Source: an uncultured Pelagibacteraceae bacterium (GTDB lineage Bacteria > Pseudomonadota > Alphaproteobacteria > Pelagibacterales > Pelagibacteraceae). From it: a DNA stretch of 59,014 nucleotides. Under the pieces are notes generated by a model. The model ran no database searches, had not been told where the DNA came from, and saw only the letters and a program-made list of their open reading frames with translations. Each line of letters starts with the position of its first letter. Within the stretch, counting starts at the first letter, position 1. The position numbers were made by a program, and so were the translations under genes. This document shows positions 37,327-49,262 of the stretch, piece by piece. The DNA is taken from positions 1 through 59,014 of the forward strand of contig CACIVM010000004.1 in NCBI GenBank assembly GCA_902590115.1, written 5' to 3'.

Positions 37327-39282
37327 TTAATTAAAGTTAATTGGATCAACATCAACTGTAAGTTTAGTTTTACCAGTAGTTTTAAGATTATTCAAAATAT
37401 AGGCAAGTGAAGTATGCAAAAAACCCTTTTTTTTTGATCTCAATAAAATTCTCATTCTGAACTTTTTATTTATCTTATATATTGGTGCCTCAACGGGACC
37501 TAATATCTCAAAATTACCGATTTCAGAAAGCTTAATCTTTACTTTTCTTGCCCACTCAAAACTATTTTCCTTAGTGTTGGAGGAAATAATTATGGCTATC
37601 AACTTTCTAAAAGGTGGGAGATCATTTATTCTTCTTAATTCAAGCTCATCATTTAAAAATTTCTCCGGATTGTTAATTATTAAATCTTTCAAAGTTTTAT
37701 TTGTGGGCACTGTAGTTTGATAAATTATTTTTGAGTTGGACGAAAACCTTCCTGCTCTTCCACTAAGTTGATTATATAACTGCACATTTTTCTCAGCTGA
37801 CCTTAGGTCATAGCCTCTTCCAGAAAAATCAGCATCTACTACGACTATACAATTCAATTTTGGAAAATTAAAACCTTTTGAAATCATTTGTGTACCTATA
37901 AGAATATCAATCTTATTATCCTCAATTTCTTTTATAATATTTTCACTCTCTTTTTTTTTTGTTAAGTAATCGCTTGATATAATCTTGATATTCTTATTTG
38001 GAAATATTTCTCTTAGCTCATCAAATACTCTTTCAACGCCAGGTCCGTACATTAAAAAGTCACATAAAGTATTATTTTTTTTACATTTAATATCTGATTT
38101 GCAATTATAACCACAGTGATGACAAATTAATAAATTCTTAAATTTATGATAAGTTAAGTATATTGAGCAATTAGGACATGTGTGTCTAAATCCACAATTT
38201 TTACATATTAACAATGGTGAATAGCCTCGTCTATTAATAAAAAATAACACCTGATTATTCTTATTTAGGAAAGACTTTACTATCTTAATAGTTTCCTTAG
38301 ATATATTTTTATCTTTAAGTTTCTCCAAGTTTAAGTTTATAATTTCTGTTTCTGGTAGTGGGAAATTATCATATCTTTTATTAATTTTTACTACTTTATA
38401 TTTTTTTATCTTAATATTATTAAAAGTTTCAAGAGATGGGATGGATGTAACTAGATTAATTGGTATATTTTCTATAGAAGCTCTTGCAATAGCCATATCT
38501 CTAGCATTATATATTATACCCTCTTCTTGCTTATAAGATGTATCGTGCTCCTCATCTACAACAATTAAACCTAATTTTTTAAAAGGTAACGCCAAAGATG
38601 AGCGAGCACCAATTACTATCTTTATTTTATTTTTAAACACGCCTTGCCATATTATTCTTTTTTTCTTTAAAGAGATTTTTGAATGCCATATATATGGCTC
38701 ATAGCCAAAATATTCAGTAAATCTTTTCTTGAATTGGTTTGTTAAAAAAATTTCTGGAAGTAAAATTAATACTTGCTTCTCCCTAGATATAATTTTTTTG
38801 ATTTGTTTAAAATAGACGATAGTTTTTCCCGAACCTGTAACTCCTTGTAGGACTGAAACACTAAATCCTTTTTCATTTAAAGTTAAATTTGATAACGCCT
38901 TTTTTTGATCATTATTCAAATTAAATTTTTTATATGCTTTAGATTTAATTAAAGTCAGTTTCTCATCCTTAATTAAATTACTTTTATCTCCAAAACACAT
39001 TTTTAAGACTAATCCTCTTGGTGCTAAGTTGTAAGCTGAAAACCAATTTATAAATTTTATTAAATTTGCGTTTAATGAAATTCCAGAAATTTTTTTTTCA
39101 ATTGTTTTTAATTTAATGTTTTTTTGTGGCTCTTGTTGGCTATCCCAAACAACTCCAATTTCTTTTTTTTTACCAAACGGAACTTCTACTAAATCTCCAG
39201 GTTTAAATTTATCGAACTTATTTTTTATTTTATAAGTAAAAGGGTGATTAAATATTTTAGGAAGTAGCACAGGAACATTCAT
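37327..39282 (-). CDS. priA: Primosomal replication restart helicase PriA
   Basis: A 651-residue superfamily 2 helicase that reloads the replisome at stalled forks. The N-terminal 3'-DNA-binding domain (residues 1-100) is followed by Walker A GVTGSGKT (147-154), DEEHD, and a zinc domain with repeated CxxC pairs (CKNCG, CPNCS, CHHCG). The C-terminal half has GTQMISKGFNFPKL and QLSGRAGR. One Cys pair is irregular (CKKNNTLC in place of a CxxC). It is shorter than the ~730 residues of E. coli PriA, in line with genome streamlining. It lies between lpd and atpH. Confidence 0.94.
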   Translation of the reverse strand: MNVPVLLPKIFNHPFTYKIKNKFDKFKPGDLVEVPFGKKKEIGVVWDSQQEPQKNIKLKTIEKKISGISLNANLIKFINWFSAYNLAPRGLVLKMCFGDKSNLIKDEKLTLIKSKAYKKFNLNNDQKKALSNLTLNEKGFSVSVLQGVTGSGKTIVYFKQIKKIISREKQVLILLPEIFLTNQFKKRFTEYFGYEPYIWHSKISLKKKRIIWQGVFKNKIKIVIGARSSLALPFKKLGLIVVDEEHDTSYKQEEGIIYNARDMAIARASIENIPINLVTSIPSLETFNNIKIKKYKVVKINKRYDNFPLPETEIINLNLEKLKDKNISKETIKIVKSFLNKNNQVLFFINRRGYSPLLICKNCGFRHTCPNCSIYLTYHKFKNLLICHHCGYNCKSDIKCKKNNTLCDFLMYGPGVERVFDELREIFPNKNIKIISSDYLTKKKESENIIKEIEDNKIDILIGTQMISKGFNFPKLNCIVVVDADFSGRGYDLRSAEKNVQLYNQLSGRAGRFSSNSKIIYQTTVPTNKTLKDLIINNPEKFLNDELELRRINDLPPFRKLIAIIISSNTKENSFEWARKVKIKLSEIGNFEILGPVEAPIYKINKKFRMRILLRSKKKGFLHTSLAYILNNLKTTGKTKLTVDVDPINFN

Positions 39283-39312
39283 TTACAACTATTTTATTAA
39301 AAAAATTGACTA

Positions 39313-40713
39313 TTAAAAATGAATTGGTCTTTTATCAACAGCTAAAGCTGCTTCTTTTATTGCCTCTGTGTGTGTTGGGTGAGCATGACAAGTTCTTGCA
39401 ATATCTTCGGAACTAGCTCCAAATTCCATAGCTAACGCCATTTCTGCAATCATATCACCACTATGAGGACCGATGATATGCACACCTAATACCTTGTCAG
39501 TTTTAGCATCAGCTAATATTTTTACAAATCCATCTGTTTCGTTATTTACCTTAGCTCTAGAATTAGCTAAAAATGGAAACTTTCCTACTTTATAATTTTG
39601 ATTTTCTTTTTTTAACTGTTCTTCTGTTTTACCGACAGTTGCAACTTCTGGTGAGGTATAGATAACTCCTGGTATTACATCATAATTTACGTGTCCAGCT
39701 TGACCAGCCAAAATTTCTGCTACGGCTATACCCTCTTCCTCAGCCTTATGAGCTAACATTGGACCTTTTATAACATCGCCTATAGCATAAATGTTTTCTA
39801 GATTGGTTTGTAGCCTATTGTTTACTTCGATACGCCCTTTATCATCTTTTTTAATACCTAGTTTATTCAAATTAAGACCTTCGGTATACGGTTTTCTTCC
39901 TACAGAAATCAAAACTTTTTCAGCACTTATTATCTCTTTTTTTTTGTTTTTATCCATACATTCAACGTTTATTAAATTTACATCTTTTGAGACTGATAAA
40001 ACTCTTGTGCTCATTTTAAATTTAATGCCCTGCTTAATTAAAATTTTTTGGAATTCTTTAGATATTTCTTTATCCATACCCGGAGTAATATGATCTAGAC
40101 CTTCTACAACGGTAACTTCCGAACCCAAACGAGACCAGACTGAACCCATTTCTAAGCCAATATAACCTCCGCCAATAATTATTAAAGATTTGGGAATTTT
40201 ATCTAATGACAAAGCTCCTGTTGATGATATAATATTTTTTTCGTCAACATCTACTCCTGGAATTGTTGAAGGATAAGAACCAGTTGCTATAACTATATTT
40301 TTAGCTTTGTAAGATGTTTTTTGATCACCGTTATACAAAACAACATCATTTTTTGAAAATAACACACCTTTTCCTTTAAGGTAAGTTACCTTATTTTTTT
40401 TAAATAGAAATTCAACTCCTTTTGTTAATATTTGAACAGACTTATCTTTATTACTCATCATCTTTTTTACATTAATCTTTATATCTTTTAATTCAATTCC
40501 TTGTTTATCGAACTCATTTTTTGCCTTTTGATAATTATCAGATAAATTAAGTAAACTCTTAGAAGGTATACATCCCACGTTTAAACATGTGCCGCCTAAA
40601 GTACCTCTACTTTCAATACAAGCTGTTTTCAAACCTAGTTGAGACGCTCTAATAGCACAAACATATCCGCCAGGTCCGCCACCTATCACAATAAGATCAA
40701 AATTATTTTCCAT
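39313..40713 (-). CDS. lpd: Dihydrolipoamide dehydrogenase (E3)
   Basis: The flavoprotein E3 of 2-oxoacid dehydrogenase complexes, 466 residues. The FAD motif GGGPGGYVCA starts at residue 11, the redox pair is Cys43/Cys48 in GGTCLNVGCIPSK, the NAD motif is GGGYIGLEMG and the catalytic His-Glu pair is in HAHPTHTEA. It follows sucB by one base. As the only E3 in the window it probably serves both the 2-oxoglutarate complex and the pyruvate complex whose E2 end is at 3-767. Confidence 0.97.
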   Translation of the reverse strand: MENNFDLIVIGGGPGGYVCAIRASQLGLKTACIESRGTLGGTCLNVGCIPSKSLLNLSDNYQKAKNEFDKQGIELKDIKINVKKMMSNKDKSVQILTKGVEFLFKKNKVTYLKGKGVLFSKNDVVLYNGDQKTSYKAKNIVIATGSYPSTIPGVDVDEKNIISSTGALSLDKIPKSLIIIGGGYIGLEMGSVWSRLGSEVTVVEGLDHITPGMDKEISKEFQKILIKQGIKFKMSTRVLSVSKDVNLINVECMDKNKKKEIISAEKVLISVGRKPYTEGLNLNKLGIKKDDKGRIEVNNRLQTNLENIYAIGDVIKGPMLAHKAEEEGIAVAEILAGQAGHVNYDVIPGVIYTSPEVATVGKTEEQLKKENQNYKVGKFPFLANSRAKVNNETDGFVKILADAKTDKVLGVHIIGPHSGDMIAEMALAMEFGASSEDIARTCHAHPTHTEAIKEAALAVDKRPIHF

Positions 40714-40714
40714 T

Positions 40715-42019
40715 TTATAAGTTCAAAAACAACCTCTTTGGCTGTTCTAAAATTTCTTTAATAGTTTTTAAAAAAGACACCGCCTCTTTGCCGTCGATAA
40801 TTCTATGGTCATATGATAAAGCCAAATACATCATAGGTCTAATCTTAATTTCGTCGTTGATAACAATTGCTCTATTTATAATATTGTGCATTCCTAAAAC
40901 TGCTGACTGCGGAGGATTTAAAATGGGAGTAGATAACATTGAACCATAGATTCCTCCATTGCTTATAGTAAAAGTTCCTCCTTGAAGATCCTCAATTGTA
41001 ATTTTTCCTTCTCTGGCTTTCTGTCCGAGATCACTTATTCCATTTTCAATTTCTGCAAAAGACATCTCATCGCTATTTCTTAAAACAGGAACAACTAAGC
41101 CCCTGTCAGTGCCAACAGCGATGCTTATATTATAGTAATTTTTATAAATAATTTCATCATCTTGGACTTCAGCGTTTACAGCAGGATAATTTTTCAAACC
41201 AATTACACAAGCTTTCACAAAAAAAGACATGAAACCAAGCTTAACTGAATACTTTTTTTGAAATTCATTTTTATAATTATTTCTCATTGAAATAATTTCG
41301 TGCATATCAACTTCATTAAATGTAGTTAACATCGCAGCGTTATTTTGTGCCTCTTTTAATCTTTTAGCTATTGTAATTCGTAATCTTGTCATTTTAATTC
41401 TCTCTTCTGGACCATGAGATATTTTTCTTTGAGATGGTTTCGGTTTAACACTCATTAAATTTAAAATGTCCTCTTTGATAATTAATCCATTTTTTCCAGA
41501 TCCTTCTATGTTTGACAAATCAACATTCTTTTCAGCAGCAATTTTTCTAGCTGATGGAGATATTTTTTTTTCATGAGTCGGTAAATTTAATTTTTTTTCT
41601 TTCGTTTCTAGAGCTTGTTCTAATATTAATGGCTCCTCATTTTTGTTTTTATTGTCTGGTACACTGTCTAATACTAATGGCTCAACTTTTTTTTCAATTT
41701 TATTTTCTACTTTTTTTTCATTCTTTATTGGAGGTTTATAACTTTTGACTTCTTGAGATATGTCTTTGTTAGGCGAAACCTTAGATGATGAAATTGTTCC
41801 TAATAACGATCCTACGTTTACGGTCTGACCTTCTTTTACAGAGATAGTTTCTAAAACTCCGTTTGTAGGAGAGGGAACTTCAACATTAACTTTATCTGTT
41901 TCTAGTTCTACAATAGGTTCATCGGAATTAACTTTTTCCCCTTGGGCCTTAAGCCATTTAGCCACTGTAGCTTCTGTTACAGACTCACCAAGAGTAGGTA
42001 CTATAATTTTTTGAGACAT
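40715..42019 (-). CDS. sucB: 2-oxoglutarate dehydrogenase E2 (dihydrolipoamide succinyltransferase)
   Basis: The core succinyltransferase of the 2-oxoglutarate dehydrogenase complex, 434 residues. The single lipoyl domain carries the lipoyl Lys43 in [12 protein letters not shown] Lys/Glu-rich linker follows at about residues 85-145, then the E3-binding domain ([21 protein letters not shown]). The catalytic domain has [11 protein letters not shown]. It overlaps sucA by one base. Confidence 0.97.
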   Translation of the reverse strand: MSQKIIVPTLGESVTEATVAKWLKAQGEKVNSDEPIVELETDKVNVEVPSPTNGVLETISVKEGQTVNVGSLLGTISSSKVSPNKDISQEVKSYKPPIKNEKKVENKIEKKVEPLVLDSVPDNKNKNEEPLILEQALETKEKKLNLPTHEKKISPSARKIAAEKNVDLSNIEGSGKNGLIIKEDILNLMSVKPKPSQRKISHGPEERIKMTRLRITIAKRLKEAQNNAAMLTTFNEVDMHEIISMRNNYKNEFQKKYSVKLGFMSFFVKACVIGLKNYPAVNAEVQDDEIIYKNYYNISIAVGTDRGLVVPVLRNSDEMSFAEIENGISDLGQKAREGKITIEDLQGGTFTISNGGIYGSMLSTPILNPPQSAVLGMHNIINRAIVINDEIKIRPMMYLALSYDHRIIDGKEAVSFLKTIKEILEQPKRLFLNL

Positions 42020-44919
42020 TAATTTTTATTTGCTAATACCTTTTCTAATATTTCTTTTTGTTGTGCAAGATGTTTATTGAGATTTCCAGTCGCAGTTGTA
42101 GACGATGCTTTTCTGCCTATATACCGCACTTTATCTTTCTTCTTACCAATTATTTCTAAAGTTCTATCGATATAATTTCTTACAGTATTCCAGGCTCCCA
42201 TATTTTTTGGCTCTTCTTGACACCAAAAAAATTTTGCATTTTTATATTTTTCAATAGTTCTTGCGAGAGTTTTAGCTGGAAAAGGATAAATTTGTTCCAG
42301 TCTAATTAAAACTATTTTATTATTTTTATTTTTTTCTCTCGCTTCAATTAGATCATAATATATTTTTCCTGAGCAAATAACAACTTTTTCTATTTTATTA
42401 TTTTTTTCCAACTTGATTATTGTTTTATCATTATTATAAGCATCATCGTTCAAGACTCTGTGAAAACTACTTTTTTTTCCAAATTCACTCAATTTCGATA
42501 CACATCTTTTATTTCTTAGTAAGGACTTAGGAGTCATAACAACTAAAGGTTTTCTAAAATCTCTGTGCATCTGTCTTCTTAAAGCATGAAAGTAATTAGC
42601 AGGTGTTGTACAATTTACAACTTGAATATTTTCTCCAGCACACATTTGCAAAAATCTTTCTAATCTTGCCGAAGAGTGTTCTGGTCCTTGTCCTTCATAA
42701 CCATGAGGTAGCAACATGACTAACCCACTTGCTCTCCCCCATTTGGACTCACCAGAAGTAATGAACTGATCTATGATTACTTGTGCTCCGTTGGCAAAAT
42801 CTCCAAATTGTGCTTCCCAGATTACTAAAGTTTCTGGCTCAGAAAGAGAGTAACCAAACTCAAAACCTAAAACAGCTAACTCTGAAAGCAAGCTATCAAT
42901 AACCTCTATTTTTTTTTGGCCGTTAGATATATTATTCAAAGGAATGTATCTATCATGATTTATTTGGTTTCTCAAAACCGAGTGTCGTTGACTAAAGGTT
43001 CCTCTTCCAGAGTCTTGGCCTGATAATCTTACTGAAAAACCCTCTGTTAATAAAGTGCCAAATGCAAGGCTTTCAGATGTAGACCAATCGATATTATCTT
43101 TTTCACTTATCATTTTATGTCTATTGTCAAAAATTTTTTTTAGAGTTTTATGAACATTAAAATTTTCAGGGATTCTGGTAATTTTTTTTCCTATTTCTAT
43201 TAGTTTTTTTTCATCTACACCACTTAGTCCACGCTTATCCTTTCCTAAACCAGGTTTAAACCTAGACCAAACCCCTTCAAACCATTTAAGCTCAGACTTA
43301 TAATTTTTTGAGGAATCAAATTCTCTCTCAAGATATTTTTTAAAAGAATTTTTTTTATCCTCAAGAAATTTATAATTTGTTAATCCCTCTTTTGTTAATT
43401 TTTTTCCGTATATTTCCAAAGTGGTCGGATGATTTCTAATTTTTTTATACATTAATGGTTGAGTAAAAGATGGTTCATCTCCCTCGTTGTGCCCAAACCT
43501 TCTGTAACAAACCATATCAATCACCACATCTCTATTAAATTTTTGTCTATATTCAGTAGCTACTTTTGCACAATGAACTACAGCCTCAGGATCATCCCCA
43601 TTTACATGAAATATTGGTGCTTGTGCAGTTTTTGCAACATCAGATGGATAAGGAGAAGATCTTGCAAATCTAGGAGCTGTAGTAAAACCGATTTGATTAT
43701 TGACAATTACATGTATTGTTCCACCAATGTTATGACCCGGTAAACCTGACATAGCAAAACACTCAGCAACAACACCTTGACCTGCGAAAGCTGCATCGCC
43801 ATGCATTAGAACTGGTATAACTTTTTTTCTATTTTTGTCTCTGTGAAAAAATTGCTTTGCTCTCACTTGACCAAGAACAACAGGGTTTACAGCCTCAAGG
43901 TGTGATGGGTTATCTGTTAAACTTATATGTACAACGTTTCCATCAAACTCACGGTTCGCTGAAGCACCTAGGTGATATTTTACATCACCTTCAAAATCTT
44001 TTTTTGCAGAGACTGATTTCCCAAAAAATTCACTAAATATAGCTTTATAGGGTTTACCCATAACATTGGCTAAAACATTTAACCTTCCTCTATGAGGCAT
44101 GCCAATTTTTATTTCTTTTGCACCCAAATTTCCTCCCCGTTTAATAATTTGCTCTAATGCAGGAATAAGCGCTTCACCTCCATCTAATCCAAATCTTTTT
44201 GTTCCAACAAATTTAATATGAAGATATTTTTCAAAACCCTCTGCCTCTATAACTTTATTTAAAATTGCTTTCTTTCCATTATCAGTAAACTCAATATCTT
44301 TTTCTGGTCCTTCTATTCTATTTCTGATCCATGCTTTTTCTTCTGGATCACCCATATGCATAAATTCATAGCCGATATTTGAACAATATGTTTTTTTTAG
44401 AATTCTCATAATTTCATCCAAATTTGCATATTTTAATCCCAACACTCCATCTAAAAAAATATTTCTTTTGTAATCAGATTTTGTAAAGCCATATGTTTCA
44501 GGTTTAAGTTCGGGATGCTGTTCTTTTTGTTGCAGATTTAAAGGGTCTAAATTTGCTATTAAATGTCCTCTGATTCTATAAGCTCTAATTAACATTATAG
44601 CTCTTACAGAGTCCTTTGATGCTTGCTCAGATTCCTCTGGACTATGAACTGTGCTTGATCCATTGGACTTGTCATCTTTATTAACTATATTTTCAACATT
44701 TGATACTATTTGATTTTTTTTAGGAGACCAACTTGGGCCATTAATATTTTTTTGAACTACTAAGTCTTCCTCATTCAAACCTTCAAAGAAATCTCTCCAA
44801 CTCTCTGGTAGTGTACTCGGCTCTGTAAGATATTGTGAATAATATTTCTCAATAAATGAAGAATTGCTTCCTGATAAGAATGATGTTTTTTTGAGTAAGT
44901 TATTTTTTGTGGATGACAT
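42019..44919 (-). CDS. sucA: 2-oxoglutarate dehydrogenase E1
   Basis: The thiamine-diphosphate-dependent E1 component, 966 residues, full length for bacterial SucA. The N-terminal [19 protein letters not shown] is the usual E2-docking region, [19 protein letters not shown] is the substrate channel, [14 protein letters not shown] is the ThDP motif, and [20 protein letters not shown] lies in the C-terminal third. It decarboxylates 2-oxoglutarate in the TCA cycle. The start codon is 28 bases after sucD. Confidence 0.98.
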   Translation of the reverse strand: MSSTKNNLLKKTSFLSGSNSSFIEKYYSQYLTEPSTLPESWRDFFEGLNEEDLVVQKNINGPSWSPKKNQIVSNVENIVNKDDKSNGSSTVHSPEESEQASKDSVRAIMLIRAYRIRGHLIANLDPLNLQQKEQHPELKPETYGFTKSDYKRNIFLDGVLGLKYANLDEIMRILKKTYCSNIGYEFMHMGDPEEKAWIRNRIEGPEKDIEFTDNGKKAILNKVIEAEGFEKYLHIKFVGTKRFGLDGGEALIPALEQIIKRGGNLGAKEIKIGMPHRGRLNVLANVMGKPYKAIFSEFFGKSVSAKKDFEGDVKYHLGASANREFDGNVVHISLTDNPSHLEAVNPVVLGQVRAKQFFHRDKNRKKVIPVLMHGDAAFAGQGVVAECFAMSGLPGHNIGGTIHVIVNNQIGFTTAPRFARSSPYPSDVAKTAQAPIFHVNGDDPEAVVHCAKVATEYRQKFNRDVVIDMVCYRRFGHNEGDEPSFTQPLMYKKIRNHPTTLEIYGKKLTKEGLTNYKFLEDKKNSFKKYLEREFDSSKNYKSELKWFEGVWSRFKPGLGKDKRGLSGVDEKKLIEIGKKITRIPENFNVHKTLKKIFDNRHKMISEKDNIDWSTSESLAFGTLLTEGFSVRLSGQDSGRGTFSQRHSVLRNQINHDRYIPLNNISNGQKKIEVIDSLLSELAVLGFEFGYSLSEPETLVIWEAQFGDFANGAQVIIDQFITSGESKWGRASGLVMLLPHGYEGQGPEHSSARLERFLQMCAGENIQVVNCTTPANYFHALRRQMHRDFRKPLVVMTPKSLLRNKRCVSKLSEFGKKSSFHRVLNDDAYNNDKTIIKLEKNNKIEKVVICSGKIYYDLIEAREKNKNNKIVLIRLEQIYPFPAKTLARTIEKYKNAKFFWCQEEPKNMGAWNTVRNYIDRTLEIIGKKKDKVRYIGRKASSTTATGNLNKHLAQQKEILEKVLANKN

Positions 44920-44947
44920 GTCAATATCTTAACATAATTATATTAAA

Positions 44948-45823
44948 TCAACCATTAAGTTTAATGCTTAATGTTTTGCCTATGTCTGCAGGTGATTTTG
45001 CTATTGTTATTCCTGCTGATTTCATTTTCTCTATTTTATCCTCTGCTCCTCCTTTGCCTCCAGATATAATTGCACCTGCATGACCCATTCTTCGTCCAGG
45101 TGGTGCTGTCAACCCTGCAACGAAACCGACAGTTGGTTTTTTAATTTTTGAATTTTTAATAAACTCTGCTGCGTCCTCTTCAGCGACCCCTCCAATCTCA
45201 CCGATCATGATTATAGACTTTGTTTCAGTGTCTTTTAAGAATAGTTCCAAGCAATCTATAAAGTTAGTTCCATTGATTGGGTCTCCGCCTATACCAATAC
45301 ATGTTGATTGACCCATTCCATTAAGAGAGGTTTGTGCAACAGCTTCGTAAGTTAAAGTTCCTGATCTAGAGACTATACCCACTGAGCCTTTTTTATGAAT
45401 GTTTCCTGGCATTATACCAATTTTACATTCCTCAGGAGTAATAACTCCCGGACAATTGGGTCCAACTAGTCTGCTTTTACTTTTTATTAATCTATTTTTA
45501 ACTTTAATCATATCTAAAATTGGAATCCCTTCAGTAATACATACGATTAGTTTAATATCAGCTTCAATTGCCTCAATAATAGCGTCAGCTGCAAACTTTG
45601 GGGGGACATAAATCATTGTAGCATCAGGTTTGGTCATGTCTTTGGCTTCTTGCACAGAATTGAAAACAGGTAAACCTAAGTGCTTTTGTCCGCCTTTTTT
45701 TGGTGTTACGCCACCAACTAAATTTGTTCCATATTTAAGAGCTTGCTCAGAATGAAAGGAGCCATGTGTTCCTGTAAAACCCTGGCATATAACTTTAGTA
45801 CTTTTGTTTACCAAAATGGACAT
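44948..45823 (-). CDS. sucD: Succinyl-CoA synthetase alpha subunit
   Basis: The CoA-binding and phosphohistidine subunit of succinyl-CoA synthetase, 291 residues. The start contains [17 protein letters not shown] (CoA binding), VGPNCPGVI follows, and the phosphorylated His is His248 in [18 protein letters not shown]. It follows sucC without a gap. Confidence 0.97.
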   Translation of the reverse strand: MSILVNKSTKVICQGFTGTHGSFHSEQALKYGTNLVGGVTPKKGGQKHLGLPVFNSVQEAKDMTKPDATMIYVPPKFAADAIIEAIEADIKLIVCITEGIPILDMIKVKNRLIKSKSRLVGPNCPGVITPEECKIGIMPGNIHKKGSVGIVSRSGTLTYEAVAQTSLNGMGQSTCIGIGGDPINGTNFIDCLELFLKDTETKSIIMIGEIGGVAEEDAAEFIKNSKIKKPTVGFVAGLTAPPGRRMGHAGAIISGGKGGAEDKIEKMKSAGITIAKSPADIGKTLSIKLNG

Positions 45824-46984
45824 TTATCTTATTGCCTTTACTATTTTTTTTGCTGCATCATTTAAATCAGTGGCTGATAATATCTTAAGTCCAGATTTAT
45901 CAAGAATTTCTTTTCCTTCCTTAAAATTTGTTCCTGCAAGTCTAACAACTAGAGGCACAGAGAGGTTTGTTTCTTTAGCGGCCTCAACAACACCATTGGC
46001 TAAAACATCACATCTCATTATTCCTCCAAAAATATTTATTAATATTCCTTTTACATTTTTGTCTTTTAGAATAAGTTTAAATGCGGCTGAAACTTTTTCT
46101 TTAGATGCTCCACCTCCGACATCTAAAAAATTTGCTGGCTCTTCACCATACAATTTAATTATATCCATTGTTGCCATAGCCAATCCTGCGCCATTGACCA
46201 TGCATCCTATCGATCCATCTAATTTTATATAAGCTAAATCATTTTTACTTGCCTCAATTTCTGTTGCTTCTTCCTCATTCAAATCTCTTAATTTTAAAAT
46301 ATCTGGTTGTCTAAAAAGTGAATTATCATCAAAATTCATCTTCGCATCTAAACAAATTAGTTTATTTTCTTTAGTAATTATCAATGGATTAATTTCAATT
46401 AAACTTGCATCTTTTTCAATAAGGATTTTATAAAGCGCTTTTACTAAAGAGAATGCATCTTTTTTTTGAGTGTTGTTCAAGCTGTAAGTACTAATTATTT
46501 TTTCGATGTCCTTATCATCTATTTCTCTCTTTAAGTCTATCTTTGTAGTTATAATTTTCTCTGGATTTTCGTTTGCAACCTTTTCGATATCCATTCCACC
46601 CTCGGTGCTACTAATAAAAGTAAATTTTGAGGAAGATCTATCTACTAAACAAGACAAATAAAATTCTTTTGAAATATCAGAAGCCTCCTCAATATAAACA
46701 CGCTTAACTTCTTTTCCTTTTGGTCCTGTTTGATGTGTAATGAGAGTCTTACCAAACATTTTTTTCGTCTCTTTTTCAAGTTCAATAAAATTATTTATTA
46801 GTTTTACCCCTCCAGCTTTACCTCTCCCACCAGCGTGAATTTGAGCTTTTAAAACAAATTTTTTTGATTTTAGTAGTTTGATCTTCTCTGAAATTTCTTT
46901 TTCTGAAAATATCACTACACCGCTTGATACAGGAGCACCGTATGTTTTTAAAATATCTTTGGCTTGGTGTTCGTGAATATTCAT
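45824..46984 (-). CDS. sucC: Succinyl-CoA synthetase beta subunit
   Basis: The nucleotide-binding ATP-grasp subunit of succinyl-CoA synthetase, 386 residues. It begins MNIHEHQAKDILKTYGAPV, with AQIHAGGRGKAGGVKL in the ATP-grasp region and the C-terminal NIFGGIMRCDVLANGVVEA. It makes ATP or GTP from succinyl-CoA. The start overlaps the stop of the FkbM-type gene by 4 bases (ATGA), so translation may be coupled to that inserted gene. Confidence 0.97.
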   Translation of the reverse strand: MNIHEHQAKDILKTYGAPVSSGVVIFSEKEISEKIKLLKSKKFVLKAQIHAGGRGKAGGVKLINNFIELEKETKKMFGKTLITHQTGPKGKEVKRVYIEEASDISKEFYLSCLVDRSSSKFTFISSTEGGMDIEKVANENPEKIITTKIDLKREIDDKDIEKIISTYSLNNTQKKDAFSLVKALYKILIEKDASLIEINPLIITKENKLICLDAKMNFDDNSLFRQPDILKLRDLNEEEATEIEASKNDLAYIKLDGSIGCMVNGAGLAMATMDIIKLYGEEPANFLDVGGGASKEKVSAAFKLILKDKNVKGILINIFGGIMRCDVLANGVVEAAKETNLSVPLVVRLAGTNFKEGKEILDKSGLKILSATDLNDAAKKIVKAIR

Positions 46985-47697
46985 TTTGTATTTCTGTTTA
47001 AATAAAATCTATCTTCCCAAGTCGTAAATGGAAATTTTAGTGTCTTTTTTAATATAAAATTATTTTTTATCAAGTAACTGTGTATTTTTTTCGGATTATA
47101 ATTCAAGTAAATATTGTCAATATGAAATTCGATTAATAAATACCTTACTTTTCGTATGTGAGTTCCCATACCCTTTAAAACTTGCAATTCATGCCCTTCG
47201 GTATCAATTTTTAAAAAGTCGATAGTATTTATTGATTTTTGTTTCAAAATACTACTCAATTTTAGACTTTTCACTAAGTAAATTTCACTAACCATATTTT
47301 CCAAAGTACTATCAAATAATTTAGCTTTATACTCTAGATAAGAATTACTTTTATTTGATTCAGTTAATGATGTTGTTAAATCATGTAAGTTTATTTTAAG
47401 TTTTTGATCTTTTATGGTGTCCGATACTGCGCAGTTGAATATTTTAACTCTTTTGTCATTTTTATATTTTTTTTTTATATAATTATAAACATTTTTTTGG
47501 GGCTCAAACATGTATATATTTTTTACTTGAAAATTATTTTTAATTAAATCTGTATATGTTCCATTATGAGCTCCAATATCAAAAAAACTTCTGATAGTAA
47601 CTTTATTTTTTTTTAAGAAATTTAAAATTTTTACTTGATGAAAATATTTATCTATAATATCAAAAAATACTATTGCTAGAAACCTAATTAATTTCAT
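46981..47697 (-). CDS. FkbM-family methyltransferase
   Basis: A 238-residue SAM-dependent methyltransferase of the FkbM type. Motif I is FFDIGAHNGTYTDLI (from about residue 38), the acidic strand end is MFEPQ, and FLKIDTEGHELQVLKGM is the diagnostic FkbM segment. Such enzymes often O-methylate sugars of lipopolysaccharide or other surface glycans. It overlaps both neighbours by 4 bases, so it is translated as part of the mdh-suc operon although its likely job is unrelated to the TCA cycle. Confidence 0.85.
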   Translation of the reverse strand: MKLIRFLAIVFFDIIDKYFHQVKILNFLKKNKVTIRSFFDIGAHNGTYTDLIKNNFQVKNIYMFEPQKNVYNYIKKKYKNDKRVKIFNCAVSDTIKDQKLKINLHDLTTSLTESNKSNSYLEYKAKLFDSTLENMVSEIYLVKSLKLSSILKQKSINTIDFLKIDTEGHELQVLKGMGTHIRKVRYLLIEFHIDNIYLNYNPKKIHSYLIKNNFILKKTLKFPFTTWEDRFYLNRNTK

Positions 47698-49262
47698 TTA
47701 AAATCGTGACATGATTTGTTAATTTTTAATTTAATAAGCATATCATTTATTTTTGTTTTTGAATAACACTCATTATTTAAAATAAGCTCTGTAATAGTTT
47801 TATTTTTTTCTACAGTTTCATAAATGAAATCTATCTTGTTGTCTTTCAAACTATTGATAAAAAAGAATTTATAATCATTAAAATATTTATTATCTTCTAA
47901 TGGAAAACTTACAGAGGGATGATGCCATTGATTTGGTGAATAGTCGTGAGTATTTAGCAGTGAAGCTAAAAATTGATAATCGGTTATTATAACTTTCTTC
48001 GAATTATCTAAAGAGAGTATTTTTTTAACATTTAGTAAATTTTCGATTTCTTTTTGAGGATTTTCTGGATACCGATATGTAATCCACTTCAAACCTTTAA
48101 GTTGATCACCGAGTTGACCCGCGTTAACTGCTTTGTCTAGATTTACTTTTTCTAGTTCGTTAAATTTTCTGTGCTCATTAAATCTCAAATGATACTTTGT
48201 TACAGAGAATATACAAATTAAAACACAAAATATTAAAACATAATTTTTATTAAAAATTCTGTCATTTACTGAGTGAAATATTGCGCACAAGAATGGTATG
48301 ATAAAAAAAATATAATTTTGATTTAAGGTATAGTATTGATGAAAAATTAGAATTAAAGCAAGAGAAATTGCAATTAATACATTAAATATTTTTTTTATAT
48401 TTTTATCTTTACCAAACCAAAGTTTAATAATTGAAATCGTCAGTATTATTATAAAAAAATTAATGAATTTATACTTTTCGATGACATTCAATAAATTGAA
48501 GTTATAATTTGCAAATCTGTAATTTCCTATTGAACTTGCAAATTGAATATATTGTTTATAAAAAAGTTTAAAATCAATATTAGCTATATAAAAAAATATA
48601 AAAATAAATGCTAAAGAAATTAACGATCCTAGAAATGAATTGAAAATAATCTGTTTAAAACTATCTTTTTTAAAAAAACAATAAAGAAATATTAAAGGCA
48701 AAAATACTATAATCCCATAAGCTGCTGGTGTTTGCTTAGATAAAAATGATAAACAAAAACATAAAGGTATGAATAAAAAATAAATATTATTACTATTATT
48801 TATTGCGCTAATAAAAAAATAAAAAGCTAATATAAGAAAAAAAGTTGCATGATGATCAACAAATGGAGTGCCAACTACTGGATAAAATAATAAACATATT
48901 AATGCTGAATAGAGTAAAGAATAATTTTTTTTTATTTTTAAACTTATAAAAAGGAAATAGCTAGAGACCGCTAAAAATAAATTAATTGCTGAAGAATGAA
49001 TTATAAATGATTGCCACGAAACATCTAAGAATAAAAAAAACATTGCATTTAGGTAATCAAGCAATGGCCCGGTAACTAACCAATAGTCTTTAAATGGAAT
49101 AAAACCGTTAAGTACTTTGTAACCTCCGTTATATAAAACTGTATTATCCATCGGCATTAAGCCAATGAAACCGTAATAATAATTTATAAAAAATGCAAAA
49201 AAGCCTAAAAAGATTACAGGTAAATATCTACTAAAGACTTGGATCAATTTTTTTTGCTGCAT
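47694..49262 (-). CDS. Polytopic membrane protein, probable GT39/GT-C-type glycosyltransferase
   Basis: A 522-residue protein with about ten to twelve hydrophobic helices and a C-terminal soluble part of ~150 residues. The first periplasmic loop ([18 protein letters not shown], then [15 protein letters not shown]) resembles GT39/PMT and ArnT enzymes, which use polyprenyl-phosphate sugars and need an acidic residue here. I start at ATG 49262, not 49283, because this shortens the overlap with mdh to 32 bases. It is very rich in Phe, Ile, Asn and Lys and less conserved-looking than its neighbours. Together with the FkbM gene it probably modifies a surface glycan. Confidence 0.7.
   Translation of the reverse strand: MQQKKLIQVFSRYLPVIFLGFFAFFINYYYGFIGLMPMDNTVLYNGGYKVLNGFIPFKDYWLVTGPLLDYLNAMFFLFLDVSWQSFIIHSSAINLFLAVSSYFLFISLKIKKNYSLLYSALICLLFYPVVGTPFVDHHATFFLILAFYFFISAINNSNNIYFLFIPLCFCLSFLSKQTPAAYGIIVFLPLIFLYCFFKKDSFKQIIFNSFLGSLISLAFIFIFFYIANIDFKLFYKQYIQFASSIGNYRFANYNFNLLNVIEKYKFINFFIIILTISIIKLWFGKDKNIKKIFNVLIAISLALILIFHQYYTLNQNYIFFIIPFLCAIFHSVNDRIFNKNYVLIFCVLICIFSVTKYHLRFNEHRKFNELEKVNLDKAVNAGQLGDQLKGLKWITYRYPENPQKEIENLLNVKKILSLDNSKKVIITDYQFLASLLNTHDYSPNQWHHPSVSFPLEDNKYFNDYKFFFINSLKDNKIDFIYETVEKNKTITELILNNECYSKTKINDMLIKLKINKSCHDFK

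Noticed and set aside
46981-49262. Mobile element carrying the two glycan genes
   Set aside because: No transposase, integrase, terminal repeats or target duplications are visible at the borders; only the gene content is unusual.
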